From positions 13,090,060 through 13,154,059 of the forward strand of contig OZ038529.1 of assembly GCA_964036665.1 (NCBI GenBank): a stretch of 64,000 nt of DNA. The letters run 5' to 3'. The notes below the pieces were generated by a model that saw only the letters and a list, made by a program, of their open reading frames with translations, did no database searches and was not told the origin of the DNA. A program made the position numbers and the translations under genes. Each line of letters starts with the position of its first letter. Position 1 is the first letter of the stretch. The DNA comes from Gordius sp. MW1 (taxonomy: Eukaryota; Nematomorpha; Gordioida; Gordea; Gordiidae). Shown here piece after piece: positions 52,820 to 63,158 of this stretch.

Positions 52820-54801
52820 TTTTGTCAAAATGATAGTTCTCGCAGCTTAAAACCTCTTTTCGGAAGTCAATCGAGGATAATAGGATTCTCAAATTGGCTT
52901 ACTTTTATATATTTTTTCATACTCTTTCACATAGAATTAAAAAAAATAAATATTTCTACCTCAAAAATTTTCACATATTTTTCTTTGAACCGTATTCATC
53001 CGATGAAAGTTGTCGTTTTCAGACGTGGTTTCTATGATCCCAAGTAAAAATTTATCAGAATCTGAAAACTATTACTTTGAAATCATGATCGCATAGAGTC
53101 ATTTTCAAAAATTAAGCATCACGTTGCGATACAACAAACTAATCGCAACAAAAAACGTTGTCTTTTGTCAAAATGATAGTTCTCGCAGCTTAAAACCTCT
53201 TTTCGGAAGTCAATCGAGGATAATAGGATTCTCAAATTGGCTTACTTTTATATATTTTTTCATGCTCTTTCACATAGAATTGAAAAAAATAAATATTTTT
53301 ACCTCAAAAATTTTCACATATTTTTCTTTGAACCGTATTCATCCGATGAAAGTTGTCGTTTTCAGACGTGGTTTCTATGATCCCAAGTAAAAATTTATCA
53401 GAATCTGAAAACTATTACTTTTAAATCATGATCGCATAGAGCCATTTTCAAAAATTAAGCATCACGTTGCGATACAACAAACTAATCGCAACAATAAAAC
53501 GTTGTCTTTTGTCAAAATGATAGTTCTCGCAGCTTAAAACCTCTTTTCGGAAGTCAATCGAGGATAATAGGATTCTCAAATTGGCTTACTTTTTCATATT
53601 TTTTCATGCTCTTTCACATACAATCGAAAAAAATAAATATTTTTACCTCAAAATTTTTCACATATTTTTCTTTCAACCGTATGCATCCGATGAAAGTTGT
53701 CGTTTTCAGACGTGGTTTCTATGATCCCAAGTAAAAATTTATCAGAATCTGAAAACTATTACTTTGAAATCATGATCGCATAGAGCCATTTTCAAAAATT
53801 AAGCATCACGTTGCGATACAACAAACTAATCGCAACAATAAAACGTTGTCTTTTGTCAAAATGATAGTTCTCGCAGCTTAAAACCTCTTTTCGCAAGTCA
53901 ATCGAGGATAATAGGATTCTCAAATCATCTTACTTTTATATATTTTTTCATGCTCTTTCACATAGAATTGAAAAAAGTAAATATTTTTACATCAAAAATT
54001 TTCACATATTTTTCTTACCGTATTCATCCGATGAAAGTTGTCGTTTTCACACGTGGTTTCTACGATCCCAAGTAAAAATTTATCAGAATCTGAAAACTAT
54101 TACTTTGAAATCATGATCGCATAGAGCCATTTTCAAAAATTAAGCATCACGTTGCGATACAACAAACTAATCGCAACAATAAAACGTTGTCTTTTGTCAA
54201 AATGATAGTTCTCGCAGCTTAAAACCTCTTTTCGGAAGTCAATCGAGGATAATAGGATTCTCAAATTGGCTTACTTTTATATATTTTTTCATGCTCTTTC
54301 ACATACAATCGAAAAAAATAAATATTTTTACCTCAAAATTTTTCACATATTTTTCTTTCAACCGTATGCATCCGATGAAAGTTGTCGTTTTCAGACGTGG
54401 TTTCTATGATCCCAAGTAAAAATTTATCAGAATCTGAAAACTATTACTTTGAAATCATGATCGCATAGAGCCATTTTCAAAAATTAAGCATCACGTTGCG
54501 ATACAACAAACTAATCGCAACAATAAAACGTTGTCTTTTGTCAAAATGATAGTTCTCGCAGCTTAAAACCTCTTTTCGGAAGTAAATCGAGGATAATAGG
54601 ATTCTCAAATTGGCTTACTTTTATATATTTTTTCATGCTCTTTCACATAGAATTGAAAAAAATAAATATTTTTACCTCAAAATTTTTCACATATTTTTCT
54701 TTAAACCGTATTCATCCGATGAAAATTGCCGTTTTCAGACGTGGTTTCTATGATCCCAAGTAAAAATTTATCAGAATCAGAAAAATATTACTTTGAAATC
54801 G

Positions 54802-54818
54802 TGATCGCAACGTTGTCT
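54802..54818. repeat. 63-bp-deletion monomer junction (3 of 6)
   Basis: The same deletion and SNP. The following sequence has 'agttatcgcag', which links this copy to those near 56,800, 57,425 and 62,864. Confidence 0.9.
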
Positions 54819-54830
54819 TTTGTCAAAATG

Positions 54831-57095
54831 ATAGTTATCGCAGCTTAAAACCTCTTTTCGGAAGTCAATCGAGGATAATAGGATTCTCAAATTGGCTTAC
54901 TTTTATATATTTTTTCATGCTCTTTCACATAGAATTGAAAAAAATAAATATTTTTACCTCAAAAATTTTCACATATTTTTCTTTGAACCGTATTCATCCG
55001 ATGAAAGTTGTCGTTTTCAGACGTGGTTTCTATGATCCCAAGGAAAAATTTATAAGAATCTGAAAACTATTACTTTGAAATCATGATCGCATAGAGCCAT
55101 TTTCAAAAATTAAGCATCACGTTGCGATACAACAAACTAATCGCAACAATAAAACGTTGCCTTTTGTCAAAATGATAGTTCTCGCAGCTTAAAACCTCTT
55201 TTCGGAAGTCAATCCAGGATAATAGGATTCTCAAATTGGCTTACTTTTATATATTTTTTCATGCTCTTTCACATAGAATTGAAAAAAATAAATATTTTTA
55301 CCTCAAAAATTTTCACATATTTTTCTTTGAACCGTATTCATCCGATGAAAGTTGTCGTTTTCAGACGTGGTTTCTATGATCCCAAGTAAAAATTTATCAG
55401 AATCTGAAAACTATTACTTTGAAATCATGATCGCATAGAGCCATTTTCAAAAATTAAGCATCACGTTGCGATACAACAAACTAATCGCAACAATAAAACG
55501 TTGTCTTTTGTCAAAATGATAGTTCTCGCAGCTTAAAACCTCTTTTCGGATGTCAATCGAGGATAATAGGATTCTCAAATTGGCTTACTTTTATATATTT
55601 TTTCATGCTCTTTCACATAGAATTGAAAAAAATAAATATTTTTACCTCAAAAATTTTCACATATTTTTCTTTGAACCGTATTCATCCGATGAAAGTTGTC
55701 GTTTTCAGACGTGGTTTCTATGATCCAAGTAAAAATTTATCAGAATCTGAAAACTATTACTTTTAAATCATGATCGCATAGAGCCATTTTTAAAAATTAA
55801 GCATCACGTTGCGATACAACAAACTAATCGCAACAATAAAACGTTGTCTTTTGTCAAAATGATAGTTCTCGCAGCTTAAAACCTCTTTTCGGAAGTCAAT
55901 CGAGGATAATAGGATTCTCAAATTGGCTTACTTTTATATATTTTTTCATGCTCTTTCACATACAATCGAAAAAAATAAATATTTTTACCTCAAAATTTTT
56001 CACATATTTTTCTTTCAACCGTATGCATCCGATGAAAGTTGTCGTTTTCAGACGTGGTTTCTATGATCCCAAGTAAAAATTTATCAGAATCTGAAAACTA
56101 TTACTTTGAAATCATGATCGCATAGAGCCATTTTCAAAAATTAAGCATCACGTTGCGATACAACAAACTAATCGCAACAATAAAACGTTGTCTTTTGTCA
56201 AAATGATAGTTCTCGCAGCTTAAAACCTCTTTTCGCAAGTCAATCGAGTATAATAGGATTCTCAAATTGGCTTACTTTTATATATTTTTTCATGCTCTTT
56301 CACATAGAATCGAAAAAAATAAATATTTTTACCTCAAAATTTTTCACATATTTTTCTTTGAACCGTATTCATCCGATGGAAGTTGTCGTTTTCAGACGTG
56401 GTTTCTATGATCCCAAGTAAAAATTTATCAGAATCAGAAAAATATTACTTTGGATCGCATAGTGCATTTTTGAAAAATTAAGCACTCACGTTGCGATACA
56501 AACTAATCGCAACAATAAAACGTTGTCTTTTGTCAAAATGATCGTTCTGGCAGCTTAAAACCTCTTTTCGGAAGTCAATCGAGGATAATAGGATTCTCAA
56601 ATTGGCTTACTTTTATATATTTTTTCATGCTCTTTCACATAGAATTGAAAAAAATAAATATTTTTACCTCAAAAATTTTTAAATATTTTTCTTTGAACCG
56701 TATTCATCCGATGAAAGTTGTCGTTTTCAGACGTGGTTTCTATGATACCAAGTAAAAATTTATCAGAATCAGAAAAATATTACTTTGAAATCGTGATCGC
56801 AACGTTTTCTTTTGTCAAAATGATAGTTATCGCAGCTTAAAACCTCTTTTCGGAAGTCAATCGAGGATAATAGGATTCTCAAATTGGCTTACTTTTATAT
56901 ATTTTTTCATGCTCTTTCACATAGAATTGAAAAAAATAAATATTTTTACCTCAAAAATTTTTACATATTTTTCTTTGAACCGTATTCATCCGATGAAAGT
57001 TGTCGTTTTCAGACGTGGTTTCTATGATCCAAGTAAAAATTTATCAGAATCTGAAAACTATTACTTTGAAATCATGATCGCATAGAGCCATTTTC
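54831..57095. repeat. 6,056-bp-spaced repeat, left copy (about 2.3 kb)
   Basis: Marks recur at +6,056: 'atagttatcg' (54,831 and 60,887), 'cgttgcc' (about 55,155 and 61,211), 'aatccagg' (about 55,211 and 61,267), 'cggatgtcaatcgagg' (about 55,548 and 61,604), 'tgatccaagt' (55,721 and 61,777), and 'cgagtataat' (about 56,245 and 62,301). After a private 7-bp loss here ('tttggatcgc' near 56,450) the offset becomes +6,063. Confidence 0.85.
56792..56808. repeat. 63-bp-deletion monomer junction (4 of 6)
   Basis: The same deletion, here with 'aacgttttc' in place of 'aacgttgtc' and preceded by 'tatgataccaag'. It corresponds to the copy near 62,864 at +6,063. Confidence 0.9.
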
Positions 57096-57417
57096 AAAAA
57101 TTAAGCATCACGTTGCGATACAACAAACTAATCGCAACAATAAAACGTTGTCTTTTGTCAAAATGATAGTTCTCGCAGCTTAAAACCTCTTTTCGGAAGT
57201 CAATCGAGGATAATAGGATTCTCAAATTGGCTTACTTTTATATATTTTTTCATGCTCTTTCACATACAATCGAAAAAAATAAATATTTTTACCTCAAAAT
57301 TTTTCACATATTTTTCTTTAAACCGTATTCATCCGATGAAAGTTGCCGTTTTCAGACGTGGTTTCTATGATCCCAAGTAAAAATTTATCAGAATCAGAAA
57401 AATATTACTTTGAAATC

Positions 57418-57434
57418 GTGATCGCAACGTTGTC
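57418..57434. repeat. 63-bp-deletion monomer junction (5 of 6)
   Basis: The same deletion. The downstream marks 'agttatcgcag', 'cgttgcc' and 'aatccagg' repeat those after the copy at 54,810 (offset about 2.6 kb), so the two lie in related blocks. Confidence 0.9.
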
Positions 57435-57832
57435 TTTTGTCAAAATGATAGTTATCGCAGCTTAAAACCTCTTTTCGGAAGTCAATCGAGGATAATAGGA
57501 TTCTCAAATTGGCTTACTTTTATATATTTTTTCATGCTCTTTCACATAGAATTGAAAAAAATAAATATTTTTACCTCAAAAATTTTCACATATTTTTCTT
57601 TGAACCCTATTCATCCGATGAAAGTTGTCGTTTTCAGACGTGGTTTCTATGATCCCAAGTAAAAATTTATCAGAATCTGAAAACTATTACTTTGAAATCA
57701 TGATCGCATAGAGCCATTTTCAAAAATTAAGCATCACGTTGCGATACAACAAACTAATCGCAACAATAAAACGTTGCCTTTTGTCAAAATGATAGTTCTC
57801 GCAGCTTAAAACCTCTTTTCGGAAGTCAATCC

Positions 57833-59000
57833 AGGATAATAGGATTCTCAAATTGGCTTACTTTTATATATTTTTTCATGCTCTTTCACATAGAATTGAA
57901 AAAAATAAATATTTTTACCTCAAAAATTTTCACATATTTTTCTTGGAACCGTATTCATCCGATGAAAGTTGTCGTTTTCAGACGTGGTTTCTATGATCCC
58001 AAGTAAAAATTTACAAGAATCTGAAAACTATTACTTTGAAATCATGATCGTATAGAGCCATTTTCAAAAATTAAGCATCACGTTGCGATACAACAAACTA
58101 ATCGCAACAATAAAACGTTGTCTTTTGTCAAAATGATAGTTCTCGCAGCTTAAAACCTCTTTTCGGAAGTCAATCGAGGATAATAGGATTCTCAAATTGG
58201 CTTACTTTTATATATTTTTTCATGCTCTTTCACATAGATTTGAAAAAAATAAATATTTTTACCTCAAAAATTTTCACATATTTTTCTTGGAACCGTATTC
58301 ATCCGATGAAAGTTGTCGTTTTCAGACGTGGTTTCTATGATCCCAAGTAAAAATTTATCAGAATCTGAAAACTATTACTTTGAAATCATGATCGCATAGA
58401 GCCATTTTCAAATATTAAGCATCACGTTGCGATACAACAAACTAATCGCAACAATAAAACGTTGCCTTTTGTCAAAATGATAGTTCTCGCAGCTTAAAAC
58501 CTCTTTTCGGATGTCAATCCAGGATAATAGGATTCTCAAATTGGCTTACTTTTATATATTTTTTCATGCTCTTTCACATAGAATTGAAAAAAATAAATAT
58601 TTTTACCTCAAAAATTTTCACATATTTTTCTTTGAACCGTATTCATCCGATGAAAGTTGTCGTTTTCAGACGTGGTTTCTATGATCCCAAGTAAAAATTT
58701 ATCAGAATCTGAAAACTATTACTTTGAAATCATGATCGCATAGAGCCATTTTCAAAAATTAAGCATCACGTTGCGATACAACAAACTAATCGCAACAATA
58801 AAACGTTGTCTTTTGTCAAAATGATAGTTATCGCAGCTTAAAACCTCTTTTCGGAAGTCAATCGAGGATAATAGGATTCTCAAATTGGCTTACTTTTATA
58901 TATTTTTTCATGCTCTTTCACATAGAATTGAAAAAAATAAATATATTTACCTCAAAAATTTTCACATATTTTTCTTTGAACCGTATTCATCCGATGAAAG
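57833..59000. repeat. 2,063-bp-offset repeat, left copy
   Basis: Shares 'tcttggaacc' (57,941 and 60,004), 'ttacaagaat' (58,011 and 60,074), 'gatcgtatag' (about 58,046 and 60,109) and 'atgtcaatcc' (58,511 and 60,574) with the right copy. Private changes include 'agatttgaaa' near 58,236 and 'caaatatt' near 58,409. Similarity fades after about 58.9 kb. Confidence 0.8.
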
Positions 59001-60488
59001 TTGTCGTTTTCAGACGTGGTTTCTATGATCCAAGTAAAAATTTATCAGAATCTGAAAACTATTACTTTGAAATCATGATCGCATAGAGCCATTTTCAAAA
59101 ATTAAGCATCACGTTGCGATACAACAAACTAATCGCAACAATAAAACGTTGTCTTTTGTCAAAATGATAGTTCTCGCAGCTTAAAACCTCTTTTCGGATG
59201 TCAATCCAGGATAATAGGATTCTCAAATTGGCTTACTTTTATATATTTTTTCATGCTCTTTCACATAGAATTGAAAAAAATAAATATTTTTACCTCAAAA
59301 ATTTTCACATATTTTTCTTTGAACCGTATTCATCCGATGAAAGTTGTCGTTTTCAGACGTGGTTTCTATGATCCCAAGTAAAAATTAATCAGAATCTGAA
59401 AACTATTACTTTGAAATCATGATCGCATAGAGCCATTTTCAAAAATTAAGCATCACGTTGCGATACAACAAACTAATCGCAACAATAAAACGTTGCCTTT
59501 TGTCAAAATGATAGTTCTCGCAGCTTAAAACCTCTTTTCGGATGTCAATCCAGGATAATAGGATTCTCAAATTGGCTTACTTTTATATATTTTTTCATGC
59601 TCTTTCACATAGAATTGAAAAAAATAAATATTTTTACCTCAAAAATTTTCACATATTTTTCTTTGAACCGTATTCATCCGATGAAAGTTGTCGTTTTCAG
59701 ACGTGGTTTCTATGATCCCAAGTAAAAATTTATCAGAATCTGAAAACTATTACTTTGAAATCATGATCGCATAGAGCCATTTTCAAAAATTAAGCATCAC
59801 GTTGCGATACAACAAACTAATCGCAACAATAAAACGTTGTCTTTTGTCAAAATGATAGTTATCGCAGCTTAAAACCTCTTTTCGGAAGTCAATCGAGGAT
59901 AATAGGATTCTCAAATTGGCTTACTTTTATATATTTTTTCATGCTCTTTCACATAGAATTGAAAAAAATAAATATTTTTACCTCAAAAATTTTCACATAT
60001 TTTTCTTGGAACCGTATTCATCCGATGAAAGTTGTCGTTTTCAGACGTGGTTTCTATGATCCCAAGTAAAAATTTACAAGAATCTGAAAACTATTACTTT
60101 GAAATCATGATCGTATAGAGCCATTTTCAAAAATTAAGCATCACGTTGCGATACAACAAACTAATCGCAACAATAAAACGTTGTCTTTTGTCAAAATGAT
60201 AGTTCTCGCAGCTTAAAACCTCTTTTCGGAAGTCAATCGAGGATAATAGGATTCTCAAATTGGCTTACTTTTATATATTTTTTCATGCTCTTTCACATAG
60301 AATTGAAAAAAATAAATATTTTTACCTCAAAAATTTTCACATATTTTTCTTGGAACCGTATTCATCCGATGAAAGTTGTCGTTTTCAGACGTGGTTTCTA
60401 TGATCCCAAGTAAAAATTTATCAGAATCTGAAAACTATTACTTTGAAATCATGATCGCATAGAGCCATTTTCAAAAATTAAGCATCAC

Positions 60489-60515
60489 GTTGCGATACAA
60501 CAAACTAATCGCAAC
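60489..60515. other. Conserved inverted repeat H1 (example)
   Basis: GTTGCGAT (60,489-60,496) and ATCGCAAC (60,508-60,515) are exact reverse complements separated by 11 bp. The pair recurs in nearly every full-length monomer. A third copy of the ATCGCA core lies just upstream in 'gatcgcatag', so each unit carries three copies of the motif within about 75 bp in alternating orientation. Some monomers lose a pair ('acattgcgat' in class C; 'aatcacaac' near 1,236, 2,951 and 3,648). Others read 'gttgcgatgcaac', which adds a second short fold-back, GTTGC-GAT-GCAAC. It could form a small cruciform or be a protein-binding dyad; neither can be shown here. Confidence 0.75.
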
Positions 60516-60648
60516 AATAAAACGTTGCCTTTTGTCAAAATGATAGTTCTCGCAGCTTAAAACCTCTTTTCGGATGTCAATCCAGGATAATAGGATTCTC
60601 AAATTGGCTTACTTTTATATATTTTTTCATGCTCTTTCACATAGAATT

Positions 60649-60694
60649 GAAAAAAATAAATATTTTTACCTCAAAAATTTTCACATATTTTTCT
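60649..60694. other. Clustered A/T tracts (example of per-monomer feature)
   Basis: Each unit has a cluster of runs: A7, T5, A4T5 or A5T4, then T5. Their centres are about 12-13 bp apart. Such runs stiffen or bend DNA when phased near 10.5 bp. The spacing here is somewhat longer, so strong curvature is not assured. The central run is a useful subfamily marker: A4T5 throughout the left part, A5T4 first appearing near 15,364 and dominant to the right of about 54.9 kb. Confidence 0.6.
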
Positions 60695-60886
60695 TTGAAC
60701 CGTATTCATCCGATGAAAGTTGTCGTTTTCAGACGTGGTTTCTATGATCCCAAGTAAAAATTAATCAGAATCTGAAAACTATTACTTTGAAATCATGATC
60801 GCATAGAGCCATTTTCAAAAATTAAGCATCACGTTGCGATACAACAAACTAATCGCAACAATAAAACGTTGTCTTTTGTCAAAATG

Positions 60887-63158
60887 ATAGTTATCGCAGC
60901 TTAAAACCTCTTTTCGGAAGTCAATCGAGGATAATAGGATTCTCAAATTGGCTTACTTTTATATATTTTTTCATGCTCTTTCACATAGAATTGAAAAAAA
61001 TAAATATTTTTACCTCAAAAATTTTGACATATTTTTCTTTGAACCGTATTCATCCGATGAAAGTTGTCGTTTTCAGACGTGGTTTCTATGATCCCAAGTA
61101 AAAATTTATCAGAATCTGAAAACTATTACTTTGAAATCATGATCGCATAGAGCCATTTTCAAAAATTAAGCATCACGTGGCGATACAACAAACTAATCGC
61201 AACAATAAAACGTTGCCTTTTGTCAAAATGATAGTTCTCGCAGCTTAAAACCTCTTTTCGGAAGTCAATCCAGGATAATAGGATTCTCAAATTGGCTTAC
61301 TTTTATATATTTTTTCATGCTCTTTCACATAGAATTGAAAAAAATAAATATTTTTACCTCAAAAATTTTCACATATTTTTCTTGGAACCGTATTCATCCG
61401 ATGAAAGTTGTCGTTTTCAGACGTGGTTTCTATGATCCCAAGTAAAAATTTATCAGAATCTGAAAACTATTACTTTGAAATCATGATCGCATAGAGCCAT
61501 TTTCAAAAATTAAGCATCACGTTGCGATACAACAAACTAATCGCAGCAATAAAACGTTGTCTTTTGCCAAAATGATAGTTCTCGCAGCTTAAAACCTCTT
61601 TTCGGATGTCAATCGAGGATAATAGGATTCTCAAATTGGCTTACTTTTATATATTTTTTCATGCTCTTTCACATAGAATTGAAAAAAATAAATATTTTTA
61701 CCTCAAAAATTTTCACATGTTTTTCTTTGAACCGTATTCATCCGATGAAAGTTGTCGTTTTCAGACGTGGTTTCTATGATCCAAGTAAAAATTTATCAGA
61801 ATCTGAAAACTATTACTTTGAAATCATGATCGCATAGAGCCATTTTCAAAAATTAAGCATCACGTTGCGATACAACAAACTAATCGCAACAATAAAACGT
61901 TGTCTTTTGTCAAAATGATAGTTCTCGCAGCTTAAAACCTCTTTTCGGAAGTCAATCGAGGATAATAGGATTCTCAAATTGGCTTACTTTTATATATTTT
62001 TTCATGCTCTTTCACATACAATCGAAAAAAATAAATATTTTTACCTCAAAATTTTTCACATATTTTTCTTTCAACCGTATGCATCCGATGAAAGTTGTCG
62101 TTTTCAGACGTGGTTTCTATGATCCCAAGTAAAAATTTATCAGAATCTGAAAACTATTACTTTGAAATCATGATCGCATAGAGCCATTTTCAAAAATTAA
62201 GCATCACGTTGCGATACAACAAACTAATCGCAACAATAAAACGTTGTCTTTTGTCAAAATGATAGTTCTCGCAGCTTAAAACCTCTTTTCGCAAGTCAAT
62301 CGAGTATAATAGGATTCCCAAATTGGCTTACTTTTATATATTTTTTCATGCTCTTTCACATAGAATCGAAAAAAATAAATATTTTTACCTCAAAATTTTT
62401 CACATATTTTTCTTTGAACCGTATTCATCCGATGGAAGTTGTCGTTTTCAGACGTGGTTTCTATGATCCCAAGTAAAAATTTATCAGAATCAGAAAAATA
62501 TTACTTTGAAATCATGATCGCATAGTGCATTTTTGAAAAATTAAGCACTCACGTTGCGATACAAACTAATCGCAACAATAAAACGTTGTCTTTTGTCAAA
62601 ATGATCGTTCTGGCAGCTTAAAACCTCTTTTCGGAAGTCAATCGAGGATAATAGGATTCTCAAATTGGCTTACTTTTATATATTTTTTCATGCTCTTTCA
62701 CATAGAATTGAAAAAAATAAATATTTTTACCTCAAAAATTTTTAAATATTTTTCTTTGAACCGTATTCATCCGATGAAAGTTGTCGTTTTCAGACGTGGT
62801 TTCTATGATACCAAGTAAAAATTTATCAGAATCAGAAAAATATTACTTTGAAATCGTGATCGCAACGTTGTCTTTTGTCAAAATGATAGTTATCGCAGCT
62901 TAAAACCTCTTTTCGGAAGTCAATCGAGGATAATAGGATTCTCAAATTGGCTTACTTTTATATATTTTTTCATGCTCTTTCACATAGAATTGAAAAAAAT
63001 AAATATTTTTACCTCAAAAATTTTCACATATTTTTCTTTGAACAGTATTCATCCGATGAAAGTTGTCGTTTTCAGACGAGGTTTCTATGATCCAAGTAAA
63101 AATTTATCAGAATCTGAAAACTATTACTTTGAAATCATGATCGCATAGAGCCATTTTC
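60887..63158. repeat. 6,056-bp-spaced repeat, right copy
   Basis: Second copy of 54,831-57,095 with scattered differences: 'cacgtggcgat' near 61,176, 'gcagcaataaa' near 61,544, 'gattcccaaa' near 62,314, 'gaacagtattc' near 63,041 and 'agacgagg' near 63,073. It ends where 'caaatattaag' replaces 'caaaaattaag' and 'cgttgcc' replaces 'cgttgtc'. Confidence 0.82.
62856..62872. repeat. 63-bp-deletion monomer junction (6 of 6)
   Basis: The same deletion and SNP, preceded by 'tatgataccaag' as in copy 4. It belongs to the right-hand copy of the 6,056-bp-spaced repeat. Confidence 0.9.

Larger units (their letters stand above)
50932..54830. repeat. Mixed section with 63-bp-deleted monomers
   Basis: About twelve monomers. 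Three carry the 63-bp deletion described separately. Others include the 'tttcttaccg' haplotype (54,016), a variant 'tcaaatcatcttac' near 53,923, and a unit with a run of twelve A in 'gaattaaaaaaaaaaaa' near 51,000. No gene or non-satellite sequence is visible. Confidence 0.75.
60463..60806. repeat. Reference monomer (344 bp, class A)
   Basis: This copy represents the commonest form. Phase is arbitrary; I start at 'agccattttc'. In order it holds the inverted repeat GTTGCGAT/ATCGCAAC (60,489-60,515), a 'cgttgcc/tcttttgtcaaaatga' stretch, 'gttctcgcagcttaaaacc', the marker 'tcaatc(g/c)agg', a TATA-rich stretch, 'catgctctttcacatag', a dense run of A and T tracts (60,649-60,694), 'ccgtattcatccgatgaaag', 'gttttcagacgtgg', 'tatgatcccaag', and finally 'ctgaaaactattac' leading to the 8-bp palindrome 'atcatgat' and 'gatcgcatag'. 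G+C is about 31%. Two AATAAA hexamers and a TATA-like run occur in each unit. These are expected by chance at this composition, so I do not call them signals. Confidence 0.9.
59896..61060. repeat. 2,063-bp-offset repeat, right copy
   Basis: Second copy of 57,833-59,000, six monomers downstream. It also carries 'aaaattaatcag' near 60,757, seen too near 59,381 and 63,787, so it has exchanged with other monomers of this section. Confidence 0.78.
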
